Shown here piece after piece: positions 50,357 through 63,409 of a stretch of DNA of 64,000 nt. Source of the stretch: Talpa occidentalis (lineage: Eukaryota; Chordata; Mammalia; Eulipotyphla; Talpidae); assembly GCF_014898055.3 (NCBI RefSeq), contig NW_026555331.1, positions 97,300,684-97,364,683 on the forward strand, read 5' to 3'. How positions within the stretch are numbered: the stretch's first letter is position 1; each line of letters opens with the position of its first letter. Below the pieces are notes generated by a model. It was not told the DNA's origin, did no database searches, and saw only the letters and a program-made list of their open reading frames with translations. The translations under genes and the position numbers were made by a program.

Positions 50357-50736
50357 TTATTAAATTTGCTAGACCATGAGTACAAGGGGAAAAGGCTATC
50401 GCTGAGCCAGTTGCCTGAGCACAAACATACTCCTTTTCCTTTCATTGATTTCACCATTCAATAAATAATGAATGGGTTTATTCTGTGTAGTCAGCATAGT
50501 GTAAATGCTGAATAAACATAACTACAGTTATTGGAACATAACCGTAGTTTCAATCCTCATGGAACTGACAATTTTGGTTCTAAATATTGTTATTCAGTAG
50601 CTCTTAATTGAATTTATTTAAAAAAATAAAACCAACCAAATATAAGTTTTAATTGGAATATAAATGTAGTAAAATACTTTATAACATAATTAGTTTAGAC
50701 CCAGAATCCACATTTTTGATTAAAAATGATAATTTA

Positions 50737-51016
50737 GGGCCTCCCCTGGTGGCGCAGTGGTTGAGCGCTGGGCTGCGAAGCTGCCCACAGCCTCTGCAGC
50801 ACCGGTTCAATCCCCAGCCACTGGTGAGGGTCCCACATGGTGTGACAGACCTCTCCTGCCTCGCCCGCTGCTTCCCTCAGCAGTGTATTTCATCAGTCTG
50901 CCTGTTCTGTTCCCCGCTCTGGCTCTGGTAAATTCTCTCACCCTTCCACGCTTCTGACTATACCCAGTGCTTATATAAATAAATAAATAAATCTTAAAAA
51001 AAGTTTAAAAAATGCT
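50737..51016 (+). mobile_element. tRNA-derived SINE, young subfamily
   Basis: Starts GGGCCTCCCCTGGTGGCGCAG with A box and a near-intact B box (GGTTCAATCCC). It ends CTGACTATACCCAGTGCTTATA plus tail. Flanks TAAAAATGATAATTTA (50721-50736) and AAAAAATGATAACTTA (51018-51033) are the likely target duplication. Confidence 0.93.
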
Positions 51017-52129
51017 TAAAAAATGATAACTTATAATAAAATTCATATTTATTTCCTACTCTGTTCCAACTATTTATACAATGAATCAGCATAAAATGGC
51101 AACTTGTGCACTCATTCATTCATTCAACTTACTCTGAGTGCCAGGTACTCTGGAGAAACAGTGGTGCAGAACAGGAAGCAGGTTTCCTCATGAGACCTGA
51201 TCTAAGGCTAAGGAAACTGAGTGCCCTGTCATCCTTCTTGAGGTTTAAGATACCTGCTCTCTTTTATCAATGAGGCATCAATAGATGCTAAGAAAAATTG
51301 CCCAGCAAAGCTAACAGCCCCTGCCTTATATACATGATTCTGTGACCCGGGACCTCTATATTGCCTTCTCATGCTGCTCTGAACTGTCGCCCAAGACCCT
51401 GTTAATACTTTTTTCTCCTTTTTGTTTATTGGCTTCTTTTTCTTAATCATAAGAAGGTTATTGTTGTTCATGATATTTTCATATGTGAGGAACCTGAAAA
51501 TTAAATTCCTATTTACAATGACTGAAGGAAATACAAATTTTCACATAGATCACAATGATGTATGCCACTGGGAACCTTGCAAAACAATGTGTTGTAGATC
51601 ACCTAAATGTCTGTTGTCATCAAATATGTAAAATATGTACGCACATGTAAATGTGGCTAAATTATCTTTAATTAATTGTGATATATTTAAGACAGAATTA
51701 AATAGAGTAGAAAATATAAACACACAAGCAAAAGGTGTGAAGAAAACATGAAAAGTCAATTGTTACATCAAAAAGTATTTTAATTGTATTGACTAAAATA
51801 TCAGGAAAGGACAATTACTATTGTTGTTATTATGGATAAGATTTCACTAGTCAAAGAGAAGATCAGTTGTAGTTCTCTGTGTTATGTTTCACTTAGTCTT
51901 ATAAATGGGCTGCATTAAACATGTATTTATTTAGCATCTACCTATTGAACATTTTTTTTTGTGACAGCCAACTAGTTAAGCTGGAAGCTTTATTACACTC
52001 CTTTAATACCCCAACACAATGTATGGAAGGCATTGTAACGTTACTACTTATTAATAAATGATAAAATGATTCAGACAACTTACCCAGAATTACAGTAAGT
52101 ACATGAAGATTTTAGGATTGAAATCTACT

Positions 52130-52180
52130 CTTTTTTTTTTTTTTTTTTTTTGTTTTTTGGGTTTTTTTTTTTTTTTTTTG
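52130..52180 (+). repeat. Long T tract with G interruptions
   Basis: About 51 bp that are almost entirely T with a few G. It might be the remains of an A tail of an antisense insert, though no body is visible. Confidence 0.9.
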
Positions 52181-52212
52181 GTATCAGAAACCCATTTGCT
52201 TCTACACAAGAT

Positions 52213-52238
52213 TGTGTGTGTGTGTGTGTGTGTGTGTG
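52213..52238 (+). repeat. (TG)13 microsatellite
   Basis: Uninterrupted TG run shortly after the T tract. Confidence 0.95.
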
Positions 52239-52489
52239 AAAATGACACCCCTACACTAATTCACAACAATCTTAGTGAAAAGACAGACTAGGTCTTGTCA
52301 CTTACTGTGTCTTGGAGTCCCAATTTTTTACCCTGTGCTTCTGCTACCTAACTTTACTGTGTCTTTACCATTTTTTATTCTCACACCCTGTCTCCCTTCA
52401 TTCTACATCATGGAGATCAGTATGAGGATAAAGATTTGAGTACAGTTAACTCATGAGGCATTCTTCAAATGTTTTGTTTCATTTTTTTA

Positions 52490-52746
52490 AAAGATCCATT
52501 TATTTATGCGTACTAGAACTGGGGTACAGGCCAGAGGCGCAGGGTGAGAAGATTCACATTGACAGAGAGGGAAACAGAACTGGCAGATGACTGAAATACA
52601 CTGCTGAGAGGAGCAGCAGGCAAGTCAGGAGAGGTCTGCTGTGCCATGTGGGTAGCTCCCTGGCCGGGGATCGAACTTGTGCTGCAGTGGCTGCAGACAG
52701 CTTTATAGGTTGTGTCTTAATCCCTTGTGCCACCAAGGAGACCCCC
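52490..52746 (-). mobile_element. tRNA-derived SINE, older subfamily, antisense
   Basis: Reads from AAAAGATCCATTTATTTATGC to GCCACCAAGGAGACCCC, with a TTGTGTCTTAATCCCTTGTG stretch that marks the older head type. Perfect 13-bp direct repeats TGTTTTGTTTCAT lie at 52470-52482 and 52747-52759. Confidence 0.93.
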
Positions 52747-53423
52747 TGTTTTGTTTCATATTGTTCAGTTGTGTTTCTTTTAAGTGAAGAGAAAAAGGGT
52801 TAAGGCATGTCCTCTTTGTTTTAATAGTGATTGTGTTCATTTAAATAATAATAATCATTTTTATGCAAGGTTTTCATCTTAGAAGACAAAAACGTTCTCA
52901 TGGGCCCACACACGCTAAAAAGCTTGCCGTCTGTTTCTATGATTAATTGAGATGTAGAGAGTGATGGGTGTAGAGTAAAAAATAGACAATTAGTGCAACT
53001 AGGCATGAAATAGATTCAAATACGAGCAGCATGTTTCCCCAGTTAGTGATCTGTTTTGGGGCTCTTGAGGATTTGCATCCCATTAGTAAGTCACTGGAAT
53101 GGAAATCTTCAGTCTTTGGGGAGACCAGAGCATTAAAAATGGAATTAACTCGAACTGCAAACTGAGTCAGCATAATAGGTCATTAATTCTACTGTTTGGG
53201 TATATAGCATGCTGAGTTTTGGTGTGTGGGCTTCTGAAATTTTCAAGTGAGTTTATAGAGCATTGCAAGGACTAAATTATGGCTATCTATCATTCCAACC
53301 TTCACCCTCGCTACTGAGATATAACATCACCAGTGACCCAAAAAAGGTACTGAAATACCAGTGTTTTTGCTAGAATCAACAGATACTTACATTATTTGGA
53401 AAAGTTATATATTTTCTGAGAAT

Positions 53424-53480
53424 ATATATGTGTGTGTGTATGTGTGTACATATATACATATATATGTGTACATGTATATA
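53424..53480 (+). repeat. Mixed (AT)/(GT) simple repeat
   Basis: Alternating purine-pyrimidine stretch of ATATATGTGTGTG and GTACATATATAC type, imperfect. Confidence 0.85.
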
Positions 53481-53694
53481 ATATTCTCTAGTATATCAGT
53501 GATTCTTAGTTTTTAAAGAACTGTGTCCTCAATTGATAAAGAGAAAAATATTACAGTGCTTCAAATATTACCCTTCCCACAACTGAGAATTACAGCTTCC
53601 TGCAAGTCTCCATTTCCTATATTTAGAAATACCTCCTTTTGATCATCCTAGCATAGTATAGCTATTAACAACTGCATTTACCCATTACTTACCC

Positions 53695-53915
53695 AGGGCT
53701 TCTCATACTGGGCAATACTGACTTTTCACTCCAGATAATTCTTTGTTGAGGGCATTGTCCTGTGAGTTGTAGGATTTTGGCAGTATCCCTGGCCTCTACC
53801 CACTAGTTTCCAGTAACAACTTTCCATACTAACAATCAAAAACATTGTCAGATACTGCCAAATATCCCTTGGTGTCACATATTCCCTGGTGGAGAAGCAC
53901 TGGTTTATCCTTCCC
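53695..53915 (-). mobile_element. MER20 DNA transposon remnant
   Basis: The stretch from CAGGGCTTCTCATACTGGGCA through GATAATTCTTTGTTG, GTATCCCTGGCCTCTACCCA, CCAAATATCCC and GGAGAAGCACTGG follows the reverse of the MER20 (hAT-Charlie, non-autonomous) consensus as I know it, including both terminal CAG..CTG-like ends. Full length or nearly so. Confidence 0.88.
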
Positions 53916-54419
53916 CAGCATTATTTCCTTTGATTGTACAACGGCTTTGTAAAATATGTAGTACCTTGTTAATCAAAGTCTTGGCAGGAAATGGAACCTA
54001 CACAGTATGGGTCAGAGACTTTTATGAAGGGACTACTTACAACTGCTTAGGGATATTGCGGTACCAGAAAATAACAACAGCAGGAAGTCATTCCATGCCT
54101 TAGATTGAAGAAGCAAGGAGAGGATAGTGTTTCTTTAGTGCTTGGAAGGCTGTTGCTGTGGACCAGAGGCCTTCAGAGAAACATGAATTTAGGGAGCCAA
54201 AGCTGTAGCCAATAATGCAGCAAAGTAGCAGCGAGAGTATTGGATCCCTGCCCCCTCCTTCTCCCTTAATCCTTTGATCACTAGCCAGTCCTACCAATCA
54301 GTTGAGTCTCAGTAAATTCCAACCAGCAAAGAACTACAGTGATACAATCTTAGGATTCAGCCTCCATGAGCTCTGAGAAAGAAGGAGCATAGAATGTGTT
54401 AGGACAATTGGAGAAATTT

Positions 54420-54545
54420 AAAAATAAAACCATTCATATTTAACATGAAAAACTGAGGTTCACCTAAAGCCAAATAGCTAATGTGTAGAGCAAGCATTGA
54501 AATTCACATCTCTTGGACTCCATGCTTTGCAAAAGTATCATCCTA
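54420..54545 (-). mobile_element. MIR fragment, antisense
   Basis: ACATGAAAAACTGAGGTTCA, AGCCAAATAGCTAATGTGTAG and TTGGACTCCATGCTTTGCA fit antisense MIR. Confidence 0.55.
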
Positions 54546-56259
54546 GATCATTTGCATGAATAAACTAACTCTCAGTGAGATTATAAATTATTCAAGGTTA
54601 TTAGTTTTAGTAGTAGATAGATGCAAGACCAGAGAGACTAACACTCATTCCTATTTTTGGTGTTCACTCTTTTATGCTGACCATTGAAAGAACTGTGATA
54701 GCTGTATATCCAACCCATTCTCAAACATAGGATTGAAAGCTTTCTGCCAACCTGAAAAAAATCATTTTTTAATAACTTGTAGAATTCTAGGTTTCATGTA
54801 GTATATTTAAATGGCATATGCTGTTTTTCCAAGCCGTTGGCACATTTTTGTCTTGATTGTAGAAACTCAGCCCCAGCTGGTGTGATATACCAGGAGAGGG
54901 GGGAGGACTGGATTGAGAATTGGGAGACCAGGGACCCAGTGCTGGCTCTTTCATTCATAGCTGTGTAACTTTCAGCCATAATAACAATAATAAAAATACT
55001 GTAAATATTTTCTTCCTATTTGCATTGACCCAGATTTGCATATTTACTCTTAGGTACCTAATCAGGTGGCCTCAACTCTATGAAGCAAGGAAGTGTTAGA
55101 TGTCATGTTTCACAAGTTAAGAGTCAGGCGTAGAATGCAGTCATCTACAATGAAAATCCCATAGCTCGGATGTGGTGCATGTGAACTCAATGCTACATCT
55201 TCTCATTGAAGACATAGTGCTTTCACTACTCTGTCTTTTGAAATGATTAATGAATTGATTTATTCTTTCTCAACAGGCACTCTGCAGCTTTTAATCCATT
55301 AGTTTCATCACAACGTCCAGTCTAGTTCTAAGATTGAGAATCTGGGATTTTTGTTTTAGGATTATAAACAAGGCTACCAATACAACACCAATAGATACCA
55401 ATAGAATACCAATAGAATTAGCACATAGTGATTCCTCATTTATTCCTTTCTAGGCTTTAGATAAATATGTGTATTAAATAATACCTTTTTAGAGAATGAA
55501 ATTGGTTATTTTAAAGGAATTTTAAAGTAAATATAAACAGGGAAACAAATCTAAATAAATTAAGCAGTACCATTTTCTCCCTTTAATCCTGGGTCATTTG
55601 GATGCTAATAATTAAAATTCAAACTTCTTCTCTAAGATAAGGTAGTTGGCCACTCCTGGACGGTCTGAAAAGAAACTTAATTCTTCTCATGTTTTTTTGC
55701 CTAAAGGTGTGAGGCCCAGAAAATGATATACTTGAGGTCTCTACTATACTGAATTTCCTATTCCCTGTACCAAACTCTGCCCATACCCACCCATTTTCTA
55801 CTTTTACAATATTTTGATGACCCTGTTTTTTTTTTCCTTTTTCAGTATTATCAGATATAAAATTAGGTATTCAACAACAACAACAAAAATCAACCTTGCT
55901 TTATTTATTTGTAACTGAGTATTTCAAGTTCCTATTTTGCCCAGCCAGTTCCAAAAAACCCTAGAATGCAAGGATTCTAAGTCCAACTTAATATTTCACA
56001 GGAGAGAAAAAGAAAATACTAAAGTATAGATATTTGAAGTCTAAAAAAAAAAACTGAGAAAGAAAAGTACCAATTTTAATATCCTTGTACTCTAGCAAAA
56101 ATATAAAATTGTCTCAAAGAAAATATTTCTCTAGTCAAAAATTCTAGTTCCATTTTAACATTGTATCTGATGTACATGGTTAATAATTCTTCATTTGGAA
56201 AAAACAGTTTTATGATTATTATTCAGTGCTCACACATAAGGTGGAGGAACAGTATTTTT

Positions 56260-56490
56260 AGTAAGAATAGACTTGAACTAGACTACCTGGGTACAGAACT
56301 GGCTTCATCCCCTTTTATGTATGTGACTTTGGGCAAGTTACTTACCCTCTTTCAGTGTTTTGATTTCTTCATTGATATAATCAGGTATAAATAGTATCTA
56401 TCCCCTATGGATGTCGTTATGGTTAAACCAACTAATACTGACAAAGCATTTAGAATAGTAGTGGAACATAGCCAGCATTATTTAAATGTT
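56260..56490 (+). mobile_element. MIR element
   Basis: TGTGACTTTGGGCAAGTTAC, then TTGATTTCTTCATTGATATAA and ATAGTATCTATCCC, plus a 3' part with GGAACATAGCCAGCATT, match MIR in order. Confidence 0.78.
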
Positions 56491-57387
56491 AGTTGTGTCA
56501 GAAACATCCTTTCCATAAACCTCTTCATCATGAATATCATCTCTATCACCACCACCGTTATCATCATCAATTCCTACTACAGGAGCCCAATCCAGTGTTT
56601 CCATTCTTCTGAAATATAGTTACATAAAAGCCTAATAAATAATGAGTAATTATAGAGTAGCACTACTTAGAATAGTTTCATCAAAGAAGTAACACATGTA
56701 TGAATAATGTATATTTTGGAACATATGAACTAATGCAGAAATTTCAATTCTAAGATTTGGTTATACTTCCTTTCTGGTTAACTGTATATTCGGTGCATAG
56801 AAAGATTTATTTGTAATGATTCTAGTTTGTTTGGTATTTTTATAATAAGTATATTTTCTTAGAGTTTCAGATTAGAAACAACTGATAAAGAAATATTCAA
56901 GAGGTCAGGATTAGGCATAAATTATATACTACAGTGGTGTCTTCATGTAAGAAATAAGCTTAGAGTCTCGAATATCACATTAAGCTACTGTTTTTGTGGT
57001 TATTGAGTTTTGCTCTTGAAAGATTTAAGAGATCTGACAAAGAAATATAATAAATCTTATTCTAAACCAAATATATTTAGTAATTTGACTCCCCATTAAA
57101 AATCCTATTTCTGCTAGAAAAAATGAAGAGAAAATTTATATTTTTACTCCTTTCCACTTTCACATTTAAAATAAGTAAAAAAAAAAAAGCATTTCACATG
57201 GTTCATAAAAATAATTATCATCTGTGTTTATTTAATTAATTTAAAGTCAATGCCTTATTTACATGCTTGGGGTTTTAACTTGAGATGAGAAGGGACCAAG
57301 AAAAAGGTGAGCCGTTTTTCATATATACAGAAGCAAATGGCTCTCTATTTTTTAATTTTTATCTATTTTCTTTGTCTCAATCCCCAG

Positions 57388-57519
57388 CCTCTGAGCCCAA
57401 CTTGAAGGTGCGGTCCAGGTTAAAACAGAAAGTGGCAGAGAGGAGAAGCAGCCCCTTACTCAGGCGGAAGGATGGAAATGTTGTCACTTCATTCAAGAAG
57501 CGAATGTTTGAGGTGACAG
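57388..57519 (+). CDS. HDAC9: HDAC9 coding exon: 14-3-3 phosphoserine and nuclear-localisation region
   Basis: The exon completes an Ala codon and then encodes [20 protein letters not shown] followed by [23 protein letters not shown]. Its first Ser corresponds to human Ser220, which CaMK/PKD-type kinases phosphorylate to create a 14-3-3 site and drive nuclear export. The second Ser of RRSSP corresponds to Ser240. The clusters RSRLKQK, RR and LLRRKD form the basic nuclear-localisation region of class IIa HDACs. The acceptor is TCTCAATCCCCAG and the donor is ACAG|GTAATT. The exon is 132 nt with phase 1 at both ends, so skipping it would keep the frame and remove the phosphosite and the basic region together. 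Confidence 0.96.
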
Positions 57520-60500
57520 GTAATTGAGGATTGGGCAGACACACTAACAAATGTTGGTAGTAGGACTGAAAAAATAATAGTTTAGAATAAATATGCCTGC
57601 TGCATATAAAAGTTATTTTGAGAAGAAACATTTCTTATAAGGAAATTATATTGAAAACTCACAATTAGTTCAATGAACCTTGCCATGCATTCACCAACTG
57701 TGTTGAACAGGAAATGAATGAAAAAAACAGAACTATGTGTCAATCTATGTATAACTAGGAACCGCCAAAGCTCACCTTAATCTTTTCAGAAACAGGCAGT
57801 CCATTTTGGGAATGCCAACCAGGAGAATATAACTTTTAATGAAATTTGATCGGAAATGAGCAGAGGGAGGTCCAAGAAGAACACTTCCCCCATACTCAGA
57901 CATGAATGTACAAAATACATCTGGGAAAATTAAACTATGTGGAACAGCAAAACCTTGACTTTTCAACAAATTTACAGAACTCATAAATGACTTTATGTGT
58001 TTACTAGTGAACTGGGACTTATGGCAGGAGGGGGGATATATTGCCTTTTATAAAGGGAAAGAAACTGTCATTTTCACTAGTCTCAAATGGAAGAGTTCTT
58101 ATTTTTTTAGCTGCCTGGGTAGTAGTGGGGTGAACAGGTTAGGAAATTCAACATGATGTCTTACAAAGTCTCTTAGTCCCAGTTGTACCTGGTCTGCGAT
58201 TAGAGAAGTCCTGGGGATAAAAGACCCAAAATGTCTAGACAAAATAATAATACTGACTACTGTTTACTGAATACCTGCTTAGAGCTATACATTTTATCTA
58301 TTTATTTTATTTGATTGCATCAATAAGAGGTGATAATGCGCAACTGTTTTTCTCCATCCTCAAGGAGAATTGGGCTTATAGCCAATGTAGTCAGTTTACA
58401 TTATTTCTGATCCACTCTTACACTCAACATTTTTTTTAAAAAGTTATTTATTGCCTACATCTTCTTTGACAAGGCAGGTGTCTGTTTTGGGAGACAATAT
58501 GGGGAAGATGGTAGAGGTGAGATGGGAAGGTACAGAATACTACTGTCATTTAGAGGTTTTACAGGTATTTAAGGAAAAAAAATAGTCTGCTGTTCAATCC
58601 TGACAAATTAATATGCTTATCTAAAGAAAAAGTATTAATGATTAAATGGAAAATTGTTTCTTGAGGGCTAAGAAATGTTTAATAAATTGCATAAAATTAT
58701 TTAATATCATATATAATTGCTAACTCAGACCAATTGAATGCTACCTAAATTTGGAACTACAGACTTTTGTTTGAAATACATTATTGTATTTAAGTAAGTA
58801 AGATTCTTAAGCTTTCATTCTAGAGTTCCTTGGGGTAGATTTGAAAAGTGAATCTCTTTCAATGAATGTAAAAAATAATGTAAATAGATAGAGGTGGCTT
58901 TTCTTATCGGAGAAATATATTCCCTCCTTATAGAAAAACTTGAAGAAAACAGAAAAACATAAACATTGCTATGTATTTGTCTTAGAATCTTAATTTCTAA
59001 GGCCATATTTATCCCAAGTGCTCATTTATATTTTTCTGTTACTCTCATTTCTTGATCATAACCTTTCTTCCGTGATCAGTTATACTTTTTAACCAAATTG
59101 CAATGGACTTTAGTTCAGTATCTCTCTGAAAAATGATTTTCACTTCTAAGAGTTATGCTTTGTTAGTTTAGTTTGTTTCTTTACTTTTGAAATACCATAT
59201 TTTTCTCATCCTAATTTTGCAAGATAAAGACTCACCTTTTCATCAGAGGAAATGATGTATATCCAAAGAGGGATTTGTGCATTATAGATACACAATTTTG
59301 GTCAGTGAGTTGGTACAATGAATGTTTGGTAGATATTTTAAAGCAGTATGTGACCCTTACCTTAAATGTTTTTGGAAGGTCTGAATTATCAGACACACAG
59401 ATTTCTTCACCTTTCTCTGCCAGCTTTCATCTAGTTTGGATGAGCTTTCCTTGATTCTCAATACTAATTATTTTTGCTAGTGAGTCAGAGACCACCATAG
59501 TATCAAATAAGCATTGCTCTTCTTCTCTTATCTCTGAATCTTTTTTCCTATTTCATAAGTTGAAGTGATTGTTTTTACAACTCCATGCCACCTCTCTTCC
59601 TATTAATTCACATGGGCACCATTTAACATATTTTCCAAATTCAAGTGTTTTCTGCTCCTCCACCCAAAAAGCCATTTTCTTTTAACATTTAAGCCTTAAG
59701 CACCTCTGTGTTCCTGTAGTGTCTTCTCCACTCTTTCCCACTCTGCTGTCCCCATTTCATGAACAATTCTTCAAACTCTACTTAGCAATATTTCTTCTCG
59801 GACATTTTCTCAGTGTTCTTACAAAATCTCACCTCATGCAATATTTGTTTCCTAATACATATCAGCAATTTCTACATAAGGAAATAATTTTGTCCGGATA
59901 TCACATAAAAATATTTTTTTTAATTAGCAAGACAGAATATTCAAGAAAATCTATTTTTTTGAAAAAAAAAAAAGACATTAACACAACAATAGAAATCTGT
60001 ACTTAGTCTTATCTCCTGGAAGGGTTTTTTAAATTTATATTTCCTTGATTAAAAGGAAAGTAAGCAAGAAACATACACATATAAAAAAGCAGATTAATCA
60101 AATTGTAAGTAACATACATAGGAAGAATGGCATTGAGCTAGATATGTTTAAGAATTGTAAATTACAATGGCTTGATGAAATCCTACACTAGTAGGATCAA
60201 AATTCTATCTACGATCTGTATTCTTTCTGTTAGCACTGTACAGTTGAGTACAGAAATATTTATAGTAGAAATTTGAAAGCTACATGTTTTCTAAGGGAGG
60301 GCAAACAATATAGCCTACAAATTGGGAGTTTCTATTCTCTGGGAGACAGAATGTATATGATTCAAACTTTGAGCTAAGTTAGAGGTGGGATCAGACCTGC
60401 AGTGAAGTAGGTGGAGAAAAAGGAGGGTAGAAAAGCATAAAATGGGAAAGTGGCACCTTTCAGCAGAATAAATTATTTAAATTTCACTTAATGTAGAGTA

Positions 60501-60644
60501 TAGAAATGATAACAAAAGGAAATAATGTTAGGCTCCATTTTTGAGCAGAGGACTATTGTGAAAGTTGTCTCCGAATTTTTATTCTGGCAATATTTGGGAG
60601 GAGAGGTTTGAAAGACTCTGTAGCAACTCAGAAATAGTAGCAGA

Positions 60645-60917
60645 GGGCCTCCCTTGCGTCACAAGGTGTTAAGACTCAGCACTATCAAGCTATTGCCAGC
60701 CGCTACAGCATGAGTTTGATTCCCAGCCAGGGAGCAACCCACATGGCACAGCAGACCTCTCCTGTCTCACCCCTGCTCCCCTCAGCAGTGTATTTCAGTC
60801 AATCCACTTGTGTTCCCTGCTCTGCTCTGATGAATCTTCTCACTGGCCCTCTGAACCTCTGTCCTATACCCCAGCTCTTGTATATATAAATAAATAAAAT
60901 AAATCTTTTTTTAAAAA
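60645..60917 (+). mobile_element. tRNA-derived SINE, oldest subfamily
   Basis: Starts GGGCCTCCCTTGCGTCACAAG then GTGTTAAGACTCAGCACTATC, the old head type. It ends TGTCCTATACCCCAGCTCTTG plus an A/T tail. Direct repeats AGAAATAGTAGCAG (60630-60643) and AGAAATATTAGCAG (60918-60931) flank it. Confidence 0.92.
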
Positions 60918-61589
60918 AGAAATATTAGCAGGCTTTCTATAGTCTATGAAAGAATAATGAAGACTGAGGGCTTAAATGAAAATGATTATAGTCAAAATAG
61001 ATGGCAGATCATGTGAAAAACAAAATGAAAGAACCTAGTAACTGATTCAATTTGGGGAAAGGAAGGGAGTGAAAATGACTTGAAAGAGAGTGATAAGCAG
61101 GGCACATTTAATATTGGAATACATTGAATTTAATATACAGGTGAAGGGAAGTTAAGAATGTCCAGCATTCCAAAGGGACTCAGATCAGAATTTATGAGCT
61201 ATAAAGGCAAGAAATGTAAGTTTCATGAGAGTATTTTTCTTAGAAAAGAATTCGGTCTCATAATATTGAGGTGTTGCTTTGTTTTTGTTTTTGACAAGGA
61301 AGGAGGAGAGGGATAAGGCAAAAAACCTTTAGGTGAATGTCTACATTTAAGAATTGGTTAAAAGAGGACAAGCGAAAGAGATAGAAAGATAGACTTGAAT
61401 GTGGAGAATGTTACTGTAGAAAGGAAAATGTCAAAGTTAGTTTGGGCAAGCAGTTATAGTCACTAATGAATAAGACAGATTACCAGGAATCTTAATGGAT
61501 GAGTAGACATGAGTATGCTTTCAGACTAGAGGGATGGCTCCAATGTATAAGGAAAGCATGAAGACTCGATAATTGACAGAAAGAAAAAA

Positions 61590-61860
61590 AAAATATTGGA
61601 TGGTTTTACTTATTGGAGGAACATAGGTAAACCATACAAAGGATCAGAAAAAAAAAAAAAACTATCAAGCAAACTAACAGAGAAATTCAGCAGGAGAGGG
61701 AAAGGGAGAGCTATCAAAATGGGAGGGACAATCGCAAGAGTCTATGGGAATGGTTCATAGGTGTCTTGGTGGTGGGAATTTTAGGGGGCAACACCTAAGA
61801 GAAATCAAACTGTACAAAAATGAGCAACGATGTAAAAAATTATAAATAAAAATCAAAGAA
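61590..61860 (+). mobile_element. L1 3' end fragment
   Basis: The stretch parallels the 3' UTR of the L1 at 9150-9440: a TTGGAGGAACATAG-like ORF2 end, a purine-rich block, TTCATAGGTGTCTTGGTGGTG and an A-rich end. It is strongly 5'-truncated. Confidence 0.65.
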
Positions 61861-62339
61861 TTAACAAAGCAAATTCTAGAAATGGGATCAGGGATAAAAG
61901 TGAATATGTTAGCAATGGAGAGAAAAAAGATAGAGAAATGCTTTATCTTTAATTGGAGGAGAGTATGGATAATAAAATTCATGAGGTAAAAAGAAAAATT
62001 ACTAATACAAGGCAAGATCCTTTGTGCAGACTTGAATTAACAAGCTATAAGGATGAGATGCGTATAAAAATGTTCAATGAATTTGTAGTAGGTGAAAAGA
62101 ACTTAATTGGAGTTCAATAAATAATTTACCAAGGCTTGATAAGATGACCTCTCTTACTTATATTTTTAGAAATTGGAACTTTATATTTCTGTTAATTAGC
62201 TATTTTAATAAGTGCATTAACTCCATAAATTGAAATGCTTGTGAATTTGATATCAAAGGTGAAAGATTAATTGAATAATCTGTATTAACTTATTTTTATT
62301 AAAATAAGTTTCTTGTATATTGATGTTTGAAATTTAACA

Positions 62340-62640
62340 TACCATATAAAATTCCAACAGATTTTTGTACATCGGTTTTGTAACCTCTCGCATTGCTGAA
62401 TTGCTGAGCATTGTTTTTAAAAGTTTGGTGGAGTCTTCAGAGATTTCTATATACTGTATCATATCATCTCCAAATCACAATAGGTTCACTTCTTCATTTC
62501 CAACTTGTATTCATTTTACTCCAGTTGTCTGCTTGTGCTAGATAAAACCTCTAATACTAAATTAAACAAAGCGATGAAGTGGGCATCCTTGTCTTCTTCC
62601 TGGGCTTAAAAGGAAAAGTTTCATTTTTGCACAAGTTGTA
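62340..62640 (-). mobile_element. Old L1 ORF2 fragment, antisense
   Basis: Divergent match to the ORF2 region around the FADD box of the large L1 (compare 62455-62600 with 36105-36260: ATACTGTATCATATCATCTCC and GTGGGCATCCTTGTCTTCTT). Decayed and short. Confidence 0.7.
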
Positions 62641-63409
62641 TAATGGTGTACTATATTTACCTTTTTACCCCATTTAACCCATTTCTTTGTTCTGCTTCTG
62701 TCTGCAATCCCCAGACTTCTTTTACTAACTTTTTTTTCTGTTTGGAGAGCTCCTTTACAATTTTTAAGGGATGGAAAGGAAACTATTGGGCATTTTAAAA
62801 AAAAATATATTAATTTCAGGCAACTTGTCTTCTGGGAAATAAGTTGGGTGAGTTAAAGTTACAAGATGTACCATTTTGAGATTTCCATTCTATTTTATTT
62901 TCTTCAAAAATCTTTGACTAAGATGTGCTGTAAATAAGATACAGCCTTAGTAAATCAAGTAAAGTACAATTTATAACAAGCTATAAATGTTCTTTTTCAC
63001 CTGCAATAGGAATGACTCTGGGCCTCATGTGATGAGGACATATTTTTATATATAACTATGAAAGCCCATTTTCTAAATTTTTGTTATTTTTACAGTAGCA
63101 CAACAGTAAGTAAAAGAAAATTCCCTTCTTTACTTGGTTTCCTCATCATGAAGTTCTCTATTTTAATTCTCTAGGAACTATTGAATATTATGTTGTACTT
63201 CTAGCAGTGGAAATAAAAAAAAGAAAAAGTGGTATGAAAATTCAGAAAGTTTCCAAAAATTTTCACAGTCCTTTTTATTATTTGGTTAGATAGTATTTGT
63301 CATTCACATGGTGGAGGGAATACAGTGTTCAGTGTGCTATATTATTTGCCATGTAATTAAAGTGTGTAAGATTTTTATGAATATATTTGTACTTCATAAT
63401 ATTTTTCAG

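Larger units (their letters stand above)
27982..57387 (+). other. HDAC9: HDAC9 intron, 29.4 kb
   Basis: The large intron separates LRKTA from SEPNLK, splitting the 14-3-3 motif across it. The left third (28000-32390) shows no repeat or gene that I recognise and is the largest quiet block of the window. The centre holds old and younger L1 elements, and the right half holds SINEs, divergent L2/MIR copies, MER20 and microsatellites. Unclassified but repeat-like stretches include 46660-47070 (it carries an AATTACCACAAACTTAG motif typical of a common ancient mammalian repeat) and 53985-54340. I see no exon-like open frame with good splice sites inside it. Confidence 0.9.
57520..63409 (+). other. 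HDAC9: HDAC9 intron, 5.9 kb
   Basis: Bounded by ACAG|GTAATT and TTTTTCAG|AAT. It contains one SINE (60645-60917), an L1 3' end (61590-61860) and an antisense L1 ORF2 fragment (62340-62640). 57520-60600 shows nothing I can name beyond possible decayed L2 text near 59570-59830. Confidence 0.92.
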
